Notes under the pieces: generated by a model | Told to the model about the DNA's origin: nothing | Database searches by the model: none | What the model saw: the letters and a program-made list of their open reading frames with translations, nothing else | Made by a program: the position numbers and the translations under genes | DNA from: Nitrosomonadaceae bacterium | GTDB lineage: Bacteria; Pseudomonadota; Gammaproteobacteria; Burkholderiales; Nitrosomonadaceae | Assembly: GCA_002721545.1 (NCBI GenBank) | Contig: PBKR01000011.1 | Span: 109,034 to 173,033 of the forward strand | Direction: 5' to 3' | DNA: 64,000 bases | Shown here: positions 48,499 to 57,180 of the stretch, piece after piece | How the letters are laid out: each line of letters starts with the position of its first letter | Position numbering within the stretch: the first letter of the stretch is position 1

Positions 48499-49668
48499 TT
48501 AATTTAGTGCATTCTGCATTAGTCTTTTTTTTAACAGCGGAAGCTGATTAGTGATTATTAGGCCTAAATTTCTTAGACGGGATATTGTTAAGTTTTTACT
48601 ATTAAATAACTTCTGTAGGCTATCTGTAGTAAGCTCCATAGTCAGAATATCTTCTTTTCGTGCCCGTTCATACTGGCGTAGCAGCATATAATCCCCACAA
48701 TCTGCTTGTCCTCCTCGATCAATAATAGTGGTAACTAATTTACGCACATCACGTAAACCAAGATTTACTCCTTGTCCAGCAAGTGGGTGGATACCGTGAG
48801 CTGCATCTCCTATGAGGGCAAGACGTGGCTTTACTAAGCTCTTTACATGTACAGAATGTAGTGGAAATGAAACAGGACTAGTAATGAGTTGCAATTTACC
48901 CAAAGTATTGTTTGATGCCTCCTCAACCTGCCGGCAGAGATCTTTCTCAGATAGATTAGATAGGTGGTTAGCTTGATCCTTATTAGCTGACCACACCATA
49001 GATATTGATTTGTCAGGTAAAGGCAATAAAGCTAAAATACCATCACGGCGAAACCATTGACGTGCGATATTTTGATGAGATAGGTCCGAATTAAAATTAG
49101 CTACCATGGCACTTTGTTGATATGAGTGTTGTGATACTTCAATTTCTGCTTTATTACGAACCCAAGAATTTACACCATCTGCACCAATAACTAGAGCGGT
49201 TTGTAATGATTCCCCATCTGAAAGATGAATATTAGCCTGAGTTTTATTCCATTCTATAGAGGTGCATTGCATAGGACAAAAAATCTCTATATTTGCACCT
49301 TGCTTTTTAAGCTCATTCCATGCTGCTGCTTGTAGTTGTCGGTTCTCGACTATAAATGCCAGTTCTGTTATACCAACATCATAGGCATTGAAATCTAGGT
49401 GTGCAGAATTATCATCACCAAATATCTCCATGTCATATACAGGAGTAATTCGGCTTTTATTAATTGCGGACCAAATCTTTATGTCCTCTAAAAATGAGAC
49501 ACTACCAGGGCTTATTGCATAGATTCTATTGTCCCAGCTTTTATCATTAGGGATAGTAGGGGGGGGGCGTGATTCGATTAATGCTATATTTAGGTCACAC
49601 TTTTTAAGTGATAGGGCCAAGCTTGAGCCAACGATTCCACCCCCAATGATTACAACATCAAATTTCAT
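48499..49668 (-). CDS. ubiH: UbiH/UbiI-family FAD-dependent monooxygenase
   Basis: MKFDVVIIGGGIVGSSLALSLKK; ALIGDAAHGIHPLAGQGVNLGLRDV; start at 49668 preferred over 49728. Confidence 0.9.
   Translation of the reverse strand: MKFDVVIIGGGIVGSSLALSLKKCDLNIALIESRPPPTIPNDKSWDNRIYAISPGSVSFLEDIKIWSAINKSRITPVYDMEIFGDDNSAHLDFNAYDVGITELAFIVENRQLQAAAWNELKKQGANIEIFCPMQCTSIEWNKTQANIHLSDGESLQTALVIGADGVNSWVRNKAEIEVSQHSYQQSAMVANFNSDLSHQNIARQWFRRDGILALLPLPDKSISMVWSANKDQANHLSNLSEKDLCRQVEEASNNTLGKLQLITSPVSFPLHSVHVKSLVKPRLALIGDAAHGIHPLAGQGVNLGLRDVRKLVTTIIDRGGQADCGDYMLLRQYERARKEDILTMELTTDSLQKLFNSKNLTISRLRNLGLIITNQLPLLKKRLMQNALN
49559..49567. repeat. G9/C9 homopolymer tract inside the ubiH-like ORF
   Basis: gtaGGGGGGGGGcgtg; on the coding strand CGC CCC CCC CCT. 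Confidence 0.9.
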
Positions 49669-49902
49669 AAATAGATTATACAGGTGCTTAGTATTTGTTG
49701 CGATAAAGCAAGAATGATTTAATAGCAAGATTAAGTATATATCTTCTATTAAGGCATTATAATTGAATTATATTTAATATTTGCATCATCTAAATGTGTA
49801 TGTAGTAACGGTGCCAAATAGGCTTATTTCAGGTTACAATTATAATATCTTAACGACATTCTATATAACCTTAGGCTGTTTTTAGTGCATGTGGCTTCAA
49901 GT

Positions 49903-49978
49903 GGCGAATTAGCTCAGTGGTTAGAGCAGCGGAATCATAATCCGTTGGTCCGGGGTTCAAATCCCTGATTCGCCACCA
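49903..49978 (+). tRNA. tRNA with CAT anticodon (Met, or Ile2 if lysidine-modified)
   Basis: GGCGAAT...ATTCGCC-A-CCA, anticodon stem-loop GCGGAATCATAATCCGT. Confidence 0.93.
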
Positions 49979-50162
49979 TTTATTCTGGTCTTCTTGAATC
50001 AAAATTTTTTGATTATGTTGAAATTGAGTATCATTCTTTGTAGTCATAAAATTTTTGATAACAGCTAAAGGGTATCTTAAATTTTTTCGGGCTTACTATA
50101 AATGAAGCAGCTATAGTATATAATTTCTTAGAAAAATTATTTGGATAGAATTACAATTACGA

Positions 50163-50501
50163 GTGATTAAAATAATAGTACTATATATTCTTCTAATATC
50201 TGGTTGTGGAACACTCACAGGCTACAATTTTATAGCTGAGTCTTATCATGGAATACCAGAATCAGAATTAATTAGAACATGGGGAATCCCATCTAAAATT
50301 TATGAATCTGGGGATAGTAGATTCTTAATTTACTCTAAATTAGATACAGCTATGTTTGGATTGATAGAAGAAAGAATCACCTGTAAAACAACGTTTGAAA
50401 TTAAGAATAAAACTGTAACATCTTCTAATTTTGAAGGTAGTCAATGCTGGGGAAAAGAGAAATATGATTCAAGTTATAGAAAATTTAATCCTCCATATTA
50501 A
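50163..50501 (+). CDS. Small lipoprotein, unknown function
   Basis: Lipobox LLISGC after short signal peptide. Confidence 0.6.
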   Translation: MIKIIVLYILLISGCGTLTGYNFIAESYHGIPESELIRTWGIPSKIYESGDSRFLIYSKLDTAMFGLIEERITCKTTFEIKNKTVTSSNFEGSQCWGKEKYDSSYRKFNPPY

Positions 50502-50526
50502 GGTTCTAAATCTCCCTGTATTTTCT

Positions 50527-50916
50527 TTATTTTCCACATGCTATTTTCCAGGAAGCTTTCCTAATATCTAGTTTTATATTTCTCCATTTAGCATTAGGAG
50601 TTTCAGATGAACGTACAATTCTGCCAGTGCCCATATAATCGTTATACCATGCAATAAACAGTGCTCTACTCTTATGCTCTTTGCAGTCATATTCGTGTAT
50701 TGCTTTAATTGTAAAAGATTTTTCTCCCAGTTTAATATTTTTTATATTTTTTGAAATATTAGTGAGACTCCACATTTTTACTAGATTACCAGATGACTGG
50801 ATAGTAGCAGAATCGATATATTCATTAGATTCTTTTCCGGCCTGCACAAGCACCCATTCTGCTAATGTATTACTGCTAAACATTATAAAAAATAGAGCTA
50901 CTAATAACTTTTTCAT
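50527..50916 (-). CDS. Surface-adhesin protein E-like family, exported
   Basis: Signal peptide; AEWVLV...NEYIDSATIQ...HEYDCKEHKSR...WKIACGK. Confidence 0.75.
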   Translation of the reverse strand: MKKLLVALFFIMFSSNTLAEWVLVQAGKESNEYIDSATIQSSGNLVKMWSLTNISKNIKNIKLGEKSFTIKAIHEYDCKEHKSRALFIAWYNDYMGTGRIVRSSETPNAKWRNIKLDIRKASWKIACGK

Positions 50917-50948
50917 ATTACTTTTAACTTTATTTTCTCTTAAGGGAT

Positions 50949-50974
50949 AATTGGCAGCCTTTCGGCTGCCAATT
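50949..50974. terminator. Strong inverted repeat / possible terminator
   Basis: AATTGGCAGCC-TTTC-GGCTGCCAATT, perfect 11-bp stem, between the peroxidase and adhesin E-like genes; no strong T-tract. Confidence 0.5.
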
Positions 50975-51000
50975 GTATCGAAGGAAGCTACTCTTATATA

Positions 51001-52020
51001 TTAATTAAATGGCACAGGTCTCGGTGTTTTATTGCTAGAAGGTGGTAGGATAGGCAATTTAAAGCTAGGCTGCTCTCCTGTTAATGTTTTTAAGAATGCT
51101 ACGATCTTAGAATTTTCTTCAGTACTAAAATCAATCCCAAGCTGTAATCGGCCCATTTTATCCACTGCCTCTTCTAAGGTAGCTACTGCGCCATCATGAA
51201 AATAGGGATAAGTTAGTTCAATATTACGGAGAGTCGGAACCTTGAATACAAAACGATCTGTTTCTCTGCCTGTTACACCTTTACGCCCTTCTGCCTTACT
51301 TTCTGTTTTGTATGAGGCGACAACTCCTAATTTTTGGAAAGAGGCTCCACCAACAGCCGAACCATAGTGGCAGGATACGCAGCCACTTTCCTTAAATAAT
51401 TTATAACCTGCTAGCTCGGTTTGGGACATAATTTTTTTGTCACCTTTAAGCCACTTATCAAATCTAGAATTAGGTGTGACTAAAGTTTCTTCAAATGCTG
51501 CAATAGCATCTGTTACCATATCAATAGAGGCTTGGTTTGAACCAAATATTTTCTTAAAAAGGTTGCGGTATTGTGGTATTGAATTTAAAACATCTATTGC
51601 TAGTTTATGAGTAAATGCCATTTCACCAGGATTGGCAATTGGGCCGCCTGCTTGTGCTTTTAAGTCTTTAGCACGGCCATCCCAGAACTGAGCTAGATTC
51701 ATACTAGAATTTAGCACTGTTGGTGCATTAATAGGACCTTGCTGCCATTTGTGCCCAATAGAAGTTCTAATGTTGTCTGTACCACCCATACTTAGATTAT
51801 GGCAAGAATTACAGGAAATCCATCCAGATTTAGATAATCTTGGGTCAAAAAATAGCATTTTCCCTAGCTCAACCATTTCTAAATTTTCTGGTGTAGGTTC
51901 TTTAATTGGTTGAATAGGTTCTTCTGCGAATAAAATAGAAGAAAATAAAAGGCCAAATGATAATAAAGCCGCATTTCCTATATATAATATATTCCTATTA
52001 ATATTGCCAACAAACATCAT
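51001..52020 (-). CDS. Diheme cytochrome c peroxidase (MauG/CcpA family)
   Basis: Two CxxCH motifs (CNSCH, CVSCH); LGKMLFFDPRLSKSGWISCNSCHNLSMGGTDN; PTLRNIELTYPYFHDGA. Confidence 0.93.
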   Translation of the reverse strand: MMFVGNINRNILYIGNAALLSFGLLFSSILFAEEPIQPIKEPTPENLEMVELGKMLFFDPRLSKSGWISCNSCHNLSMGGTDNIRTSIGHKWQQGPINAPTVLNSSMNLAQFWDGRAKDLKAQAGGPIANPGEMAFTHKLAIDVLNSIPQYRNLFKKIFGSNQASIDMVTDAIAAFEETLVTPNSRFDKWLKGDKKIMSQTELAGYKLFKESGCVSCHYGSAVGGASFQKLGVVASYKTESKAEGRKGVTGRETDRFVFKVPTLRNIELTYPYFHDGAVATLEEAVDKMGRLQLGIDFSTEENSKIVAFLKTLTGEQPSFKLPILPPSSNKTPRPVPFN

Positions 52021-52788
52021 GCTTAAGCCTCCCCCTTAGGTTATTTTCAACAATTATTTTTAATCTAAAGCGTATATTTTTTAAGTTTTAGTTAAAATTA
52101 AACTAGGTAAATTAATTTAGTAAATTTAGTCTTTACTCAACTAGCTGCTATTAAACTAGCCGGTGATTTTATCATAAGTTAGTATAAATTTTGAGTTTGT
52201 TTATTTGATATTAAATAACCTATATTTAGGGCTTATTTTCTAGCTGTTTTGTTACAGTATTAAAGTGAATATTTTATTGGGTTTTTATGACTTCTTCTTA
52301 ATCAATAATTAGGAATGATTATAGCTGGCATAGCTATCATAGAATGAGTTTGAATCTCTATACAGTACTTTATTAATTAAATTCTATATTAGTGTAATTA
52401 TTTTTGTTTTTGGTTATATGCTAATATGATAAATAGTAATTTCGGGACTAGATATAATTTGAATTACATGTAATTTCCATCTGCAAAGAATAACGTGTCA
52501 CTTAGAAAATAAAATATGATAGAATTATAGGTTCCCGATTATTTTTTGTTATAGGCAATTTAGTAGGGTAGGTTTTTGTCTATTTTTAAGTTGTCTGGAT
52601 GCAATCAAGATTGGTATATATTTGCTGGTTAACACAATATTAAGAGTTATTTAATATTACTGCTGCACATCTGTATCAAAACCAGAATTTATAAAATGGA
52701 GTTCAGTATGATAATTATGTTGTATGTCTATCGGTGCAGCAGCAAAATTTAAAACCTTATCTATTTAAATTGTTTTAGTGATGAACTT

Positions 52789-53055
52789 ATGGATGAAATT
52801 CTACAGTATTTAAAAAAACATGGTGAGAAGCTTGATATGGAAATTGCTTCGGCTACAGGCATTTCACTCGCTAATGTTCGTATACATTTGGAAGAGCTTG
52901 CTACTAAGGGAGAGATTATGACATGCCATTTAATTAGGCATGAGAAGGGGAAGACAATTGAAGGGACTAGTTGTCGGATAGCTGGATATATTCCTCCTGC
53001 AGCACCTGGCAGAAAATCAAAAGCACAATTGATGGGTGCCACTGATAAGAATTAA
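52789..53055 (+). CDS. Small winged-helix/HTH protein
   Basis: MDEILQYLKKHGEKLDMEIASATGISLANVRIHLEELATKGEIMTCHLIRHEKGK: wHTH pattern. Confidence 0.65.
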   Translation: MDEILQYLKKHGEKLDMEIASATGISLANVRIHLEELATKGEIMTCHLIRHEKGKTIEGTSCRIAGYIPPAAPGRKSKAQLMGATDKN

Positions 53056-53541
53056 GTAGTTATATAGAATCTTTTTTGGGGTTAATGTAGTTAAATTAGG
53101 ATTGCTTACTAGCTCAAATTACTAGTCTTTCTATATAAACCGCCCTTCTCAAATTTAAATTTATAAAGTTAGTATTAATTAGATTGCATTCTGTGCATTT
53201 TATCCGTGTTTTATCTATCCTTGAAATATAGATTCCCGCCAGTATAGTCTGTAGAGCAGATTATTTATATAAGGTAATTCAATTATAATTTTTATCTAAA
53301 TTGAATTATAAAATAGTTGTTTATAGTTGATTAAATACAGCTTAAAGCTAGGTATCATGCAGATTTTCGGCTTAGTAATCCACATTTATTACTTTAATTT
53401 CATAAACATCTGGCGCAAACCCGCGCTGGTCTTAAGTGTTACTTTAAGTCATTGTTTTATAACATATAATTATTGGTTTAAAATTTAATCTAATTAAGAA
53501 ATATCCTTATAGAATGGCACCTTAAACGCTTTAATCTTATA

Positions 53542-53576
53542 TTATCCACAAACTTATCCACAGTTACTGTGGACAA
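53542..53576. promoter_or_regulatory. Cluster of DnaA boxes
   Basis: TTATCCACA at 53542-53550 and 53554-53562, inverted one-mismatch box TGTGGACAA at 53568-53576; further one-mismatch box TAATCCACA at 53376-53384. Confidence 0.65.
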
Positions 53577-54015
53577 GGGAATCGAGCAATTATTATCTTG
53601 AATAGTTAGGGTAAATTTTTTATGAAACTATATAAAAAAAGATTTCACACTGTTTTCATAGGCTTGATGCGAGATCACTTTTTCTAATAATAAAACCTGT
53701 TAGGATTTGCATAGATTCAAGTGATTTTGTAATGATAAAGAAGATTGGTATTAAAGAAATTTTTAGATGTGTTATTAGTCACTATCCTAGCAAGGTACTA
53801 AGTATTGATTTAATCTGCTTTATTTCCTCCAAGAATAACAAAATATAGTATTTGTTACCCTTATTTGTTCCCTATTGCTCTTTAAATGAGCGTAAATTCT
53901 CATATAATATAGCTAGCGTATTTTATTCGGTTAGTCGAAAAAAACTATTTCCAAGGAGGCTCTTTTAGTTTTAAGAAAAAATATTGTATTTTCTTAGTTA
54001 GAGGGTTATACTATA

Positions 54016-54030
54016 TGCAACTATGTTGCA
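54016..54030. promoter_or_regulatory. Palindrome TGCAAC-TAT-GTTGCA, candidate Zur/Fur-family operator
   Basis: Perfect 6-bp arms, ends 12 nt before the Fur-family ATG; near-identical copy at 54944-54958. Confidence 0.5.
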
Positions 54031-54042
54031 AAATAAATCAAA

Positions 54043-54465
54043 ATGCTAGCTAATTTTTATGACCAGGCGGAAGAGATGATCTCCCAAATCGGAGAACGAG
54101 TCACTTCCAGAAGAGTTCTTATTCTTAGTATTCTGCTTGCCGAGAAGCAGGCTATTTCCCATAGTGAAATTGAAGAACATATAACTGATGATAAAAAACT
54201 TAACCGCGTTACGCTTTATCGAATCCTTGAATGGTTAAATAAGAATGGGTTGATTCATAAAATAGTAAGTGGTGATCGAAAGTGGCGTTTTCGTGTCAAT
54301 ATCTATAGTGGTCTACATAAGCATGCCCATTTTAAATGCTTAAGATGTTTAACAGTTATATGTCTAAATAATGTAAAAGCTGAATATAACTTGCCTTTGC
54401 CAGAAGGTTATCAGTCTCAGGAAATGGATCTGACTATAAGAGGTCTTTGTGCAGTATGTTCCTAA
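54043..54465 (+). CDS. Fur-family regulator, probably Zur-type
   Basis: GERVTSRRVLILSILLAEKQAISHSEIEEHI...VTLYRILEWLNKNGLIHKI; two CxxC (CLRC, CAVC); adjacent ZnuD-like receptor. Confidence 0.85.
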   Translation: MLANFYDQAEEMISQIGERVTSRRVLILSILLAEKQAISHSEIEEHITDDKKLNRVTLYRILEWLNKNGLIHKIVSGDRKWRFRVNIYSGLHKHAHFKCLRCLTVICLNNVKAEYNLPLPEGYQSQEMDLTIRGLCAVCS

Positions 54466-54492
54466 ATAATAGTTAATTCTCATAGAATTGTA

Positions 54493-54819
54493 ATGTTAAT
54501 ACGAAAATTCCTTTATTTTGCTTTGGCGATAACGATCGTGTCAGTGCCAGTTTTCCAGGCAGCACATGCGCTAACTCATGTTTCTGATATTGATACAATT
54601 AGTTATATTCAGGTTGATAATGACCATCAAGAAGATGATGATTTTGATCAAATATGCTTAGATTGCCTTGCGTTAACGGCGTTTACTATTGTTGCTGCAA
54701 TTTTTAACTATTTCTTAATCAATCTTATTAGGCAGGGTGTTTTATGTAAATTAAGACATATGCCTATCCATGTTCATTTCTTTTCAAAATATCATAAACG
54801 AGCACCCCCGCTAGTATAG
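54493..54819 (+). CDS. Small exported/membrane protein with His/Asp segment, DUF2946-like
   Basis: AAHALTHVSDIDTISYIQVDNDHQEDDDFDQICLDCLAL..., C-terminal KRAPPLV. Confidence 0.5.
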   Translation: MLIRKFLYFALAITIVSVPVFQAAHALTHVSDIDTISYIQVDNDHQEDDDFDQICLDCLALTAFTIVAAIFNYFLINLIRQGVLCKLRHMPIHVHFFSKYHKRAPPLV

Positions 54820-54908
54820 TTTCTGACGATTTCTCTTAGTTATTCTTTATCTATATCTATTTATTGTAATAGATTATTAAAGCCAGTTTATAAATTTGGG
54901 GGTGTTAA

Positions 54909-57059
54909 ATGTCGCAAAGGAAAAAAAGCATTTTTAATTTAAATGCAACATTGTTGCTATTAGTCCATTGTTTCTCATTTATGAGGACTAAATATTGCAT
55001 TTGGTGTAATGCAGGGTCTGTTTTGGTAATTTTAAAAAACTTAGCTGCTTTAGTTTTAGTTTTATTCTGTATGAAACTAAGTATTCAAAACGTACAAGCT
55101 GATGATAAGCATCCTCATAAACAAATAGAATTACCAGCAGTTACAGTACTAGCTAGCCCATTTGAGAGTCATACTGAATTAAATATGGCTCAGCCAGTTA
55201 CTATATTAAAAGGTGATCGATTACTACACAAACAAGAATCACAACTAGGAGATACTCTATCAGGAGAGCTTGGTGTTGCTTCCAGTTCTTTTGGGCCTGG
55301 AGCAGGTCGACCGATTATTAGGGGATTAGATGGTCCACGAATTCAAATCTTGGATAATGGTATAGATACGCTGGATGTGTCATCTCTCAGTGCAGACCAT
55401 GCTGTTACAATTGAATCGATTAATGCTTCAAGAATAGAAATTCTACGCGGCCCCTCAACACTCATGTATGGTGGGGGTGCAATAGGTGGCATAGTGAATG
55501 TAGTTACTAACAAGATTCCTAGGAAGATATTTAAGAAATCAACTGGTAGTTTTGAAGGGCGTGGAAATACATCTACACAAGAGAAATCAGGATTCTTTGA
55601 TATAAGTAGGAGTATCGGTAATCATATATCATTAAATGCTAGTGGTTTTAGGAGAAAAACTAATGATTACGGTATTCCTGGAAGGCAAAATAGAAATGAA
55701 CCAGACCATGGTAAAAAAGGGGTTGTCAAAAATAGTGGGATAGATACTGGAGGAGGGTCCATTGGCGCATCAATTATAGGTTCAAGAGGATATATAGGGG
55801 GATCACTCTCACGAACGGAAAGTAAATATGGGGTTCCTAGTGAAGAAGCACCAACGATTGATCTTGTAAAGAATCGTTATGATATAGCTGGAGAATTAGC
55901 TCGCCCTGTTATTGGTTTTGAAAAAATGAGAGTGAAGATGGGATACAGTGATTATCGGCATACAGAATTTGAAAGTACAGGTGAGGCAGGATCAGTTTTT
56001 GCTAATCAGGGAATTGATAGTCGAGTCGAACTTATACATAGACCAGTAAAAGGTTGGAAAGGTGTAGTTGGCGTTCAAGTTAAAGATCGTGATTTTTCTG
56101 CAGTAGGAGAAGAAACGATTGTACCAAAAACAAATTCAAGGAATACCAGTGTTTTTCTGATTGAAGAGCGACATTGGAATAATTTCCATCTTGATGTGGG
56201 TGCGCGTTATGAGCATGCATCAGTAGATCCAAAGTCTGCTGACAATTCTCGTAAGTACGACCTTTATGGCGTATCGATTGGTGGGAAATGGCAACCTATA
56301 GATGGATATAGTATTGGGCTCTCTGGAACTAGAGGGCAGCGTGCACCGGAAACAGAAGAGCTCTATTCAAATGGCGCGCACCATGCCACAGAAACGTTCC
56401 AAACTGGCGACAGTACACTTAAAAAAGAAACCTCAAATAATCTTGATCTTTCATTAAGTAAAAACTCAGGGGCGATAAGGTGGAAGGGAAATTTCTTTTA
56501 TAATTATTTTGAGAACTATATTTACTATGCTAATACGGATGCTGATAGCAATGGTATCGCAGACCGTGTTGATGAAGAGGGTGCTGTAGACCCAGATGGG
56601 GAACTTCTAGTTCAGAACATTGCTCAGAAAGGTGCAACTTTTTATGGAGTAGAAGCAGAAATAAAGTTTATTTTTAAACCTAAGGTATTAGACTTGCGTC
56701 TCTTTACAGATTATGTGCGTGCAAGACTAAATAGTGGAGGCAATATACCCCGTACTACTCCACAAAGGTTCGGGCTCGAATGGAATCATAGATCTGGCCC
56801 TTGGAAACTTAATTTAATGACTACTCATATATTAAAACAAAATAAACGTGCAGATTTAGAGACAAGTACTAGTGCGTATACAATGATAAATATATTTGCT
56901 GGTTATACTATGAAAATGGATCGATCTACTAAGCTTACAGTTTTTTTACAAGGTAAAAATTTAATGAATGAGGATATACGTATTCATAATTCATATCTAA
57001 AAGATTTTGCACCGCGTCCAGGTCGTGCTCTTGTACTAGGGTTTAGAGGGAGTTTTTAA
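54909..57059 (+). CDS. TonB-dependent receptor, ZnuD-like
   Basis: LPAVTVLASPF; GPGAGRPIIRGLDGPRIQILDNGIDTLDVSSLSADHAVTIE...IEILRGPSTLMYGGGAIGGIVNVVTNKIP; C-terminal LGFRGSF. Start uncertain (54909 with GGGGG upstream, or 54979). Confidence 0.88.
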   Translation: MSQRKKSIFNLNATLLLLVHCFSFMRTKYCIWCNAGSVLVILKNLAALVLVLFCMKLSIQNVQADDKHPHKQIELPAVTVLASPFESHTELNMAQPVTILKGDRLLHKQESQLGDTLSGELGVASSSFGPGAGRPIIRGLDGPRIQILDNGIDTLDVSSLSADHAVTIESINASRIEILRGPSTLMYGGGAIGGIVNVVTNKIPRKIFKKSTGSFEGRGNTSTQEKSGFFDISRSIGNHISLNASGFRRKTNDYGIPGRQNRNEPDHGKKGVVKNSGIDTGGGSIGASIIGSRGYIGGSLSRTESKYGVPSEEAPTIDLVKNRYDIAGELARPVIGFEKMRVKMGYSDYRHTEFESTGEAGSVFANQGIDSRVELIHRPVKGWKGVVGVQVKDRDFSAVGEETIVPKTNSRNTSVFLIEERHWNNFHLDVGARYEHASVDPKSADNSRKYDLYGVSIGGKWQPIDGYSIGLSGTRGQRAPETEELYSNGAHHATETFQTGDSTLKKETSNNLDLSLSKNSGAIRWKGNFFYNYFENYIYYANTDADSNGIADRVDEEGAVDPDGELLVQNIAQKGATFYGVEAEIKFIFKPKVLDLRLFTDYVRARLNSGGNIPRTTPQRFGLEWNHRSGPWKLNLMTTHILKQNKRADLETSTSAYTMINIFAGYTMKMDRSTKLTVFLQGKNLMNEDIRIHNSYLKDFAPRPGRALVLGFRGSF
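54944..54958. promoter_or_regulatory. Second copy of palindrome: TGCAAC-ATT-GTTGCT
   Basis: Same GCAAC-N3-GTTGC core as 54016-54030; at the 5' end of the TonB receptor ORF. Confidence 0.45.
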
Positions 57060-57180
57060 TTCTGATATACTTCTAGAGAAATTTATTTAGCTAAATCATT
57101 AGAAGTTTTTTTCTTGTTGTTTCTTGATCTACTATAAGGTCTAATAGATTTGGCAATTCTAGTACAAACAAAATTTAAAA

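Noticed and set aside
57060-57180. NsrR-type site upstream of the multicopper oxidase
   Set aside because: No AAGATGCATTT-like palindrome visible in the intergenic region.
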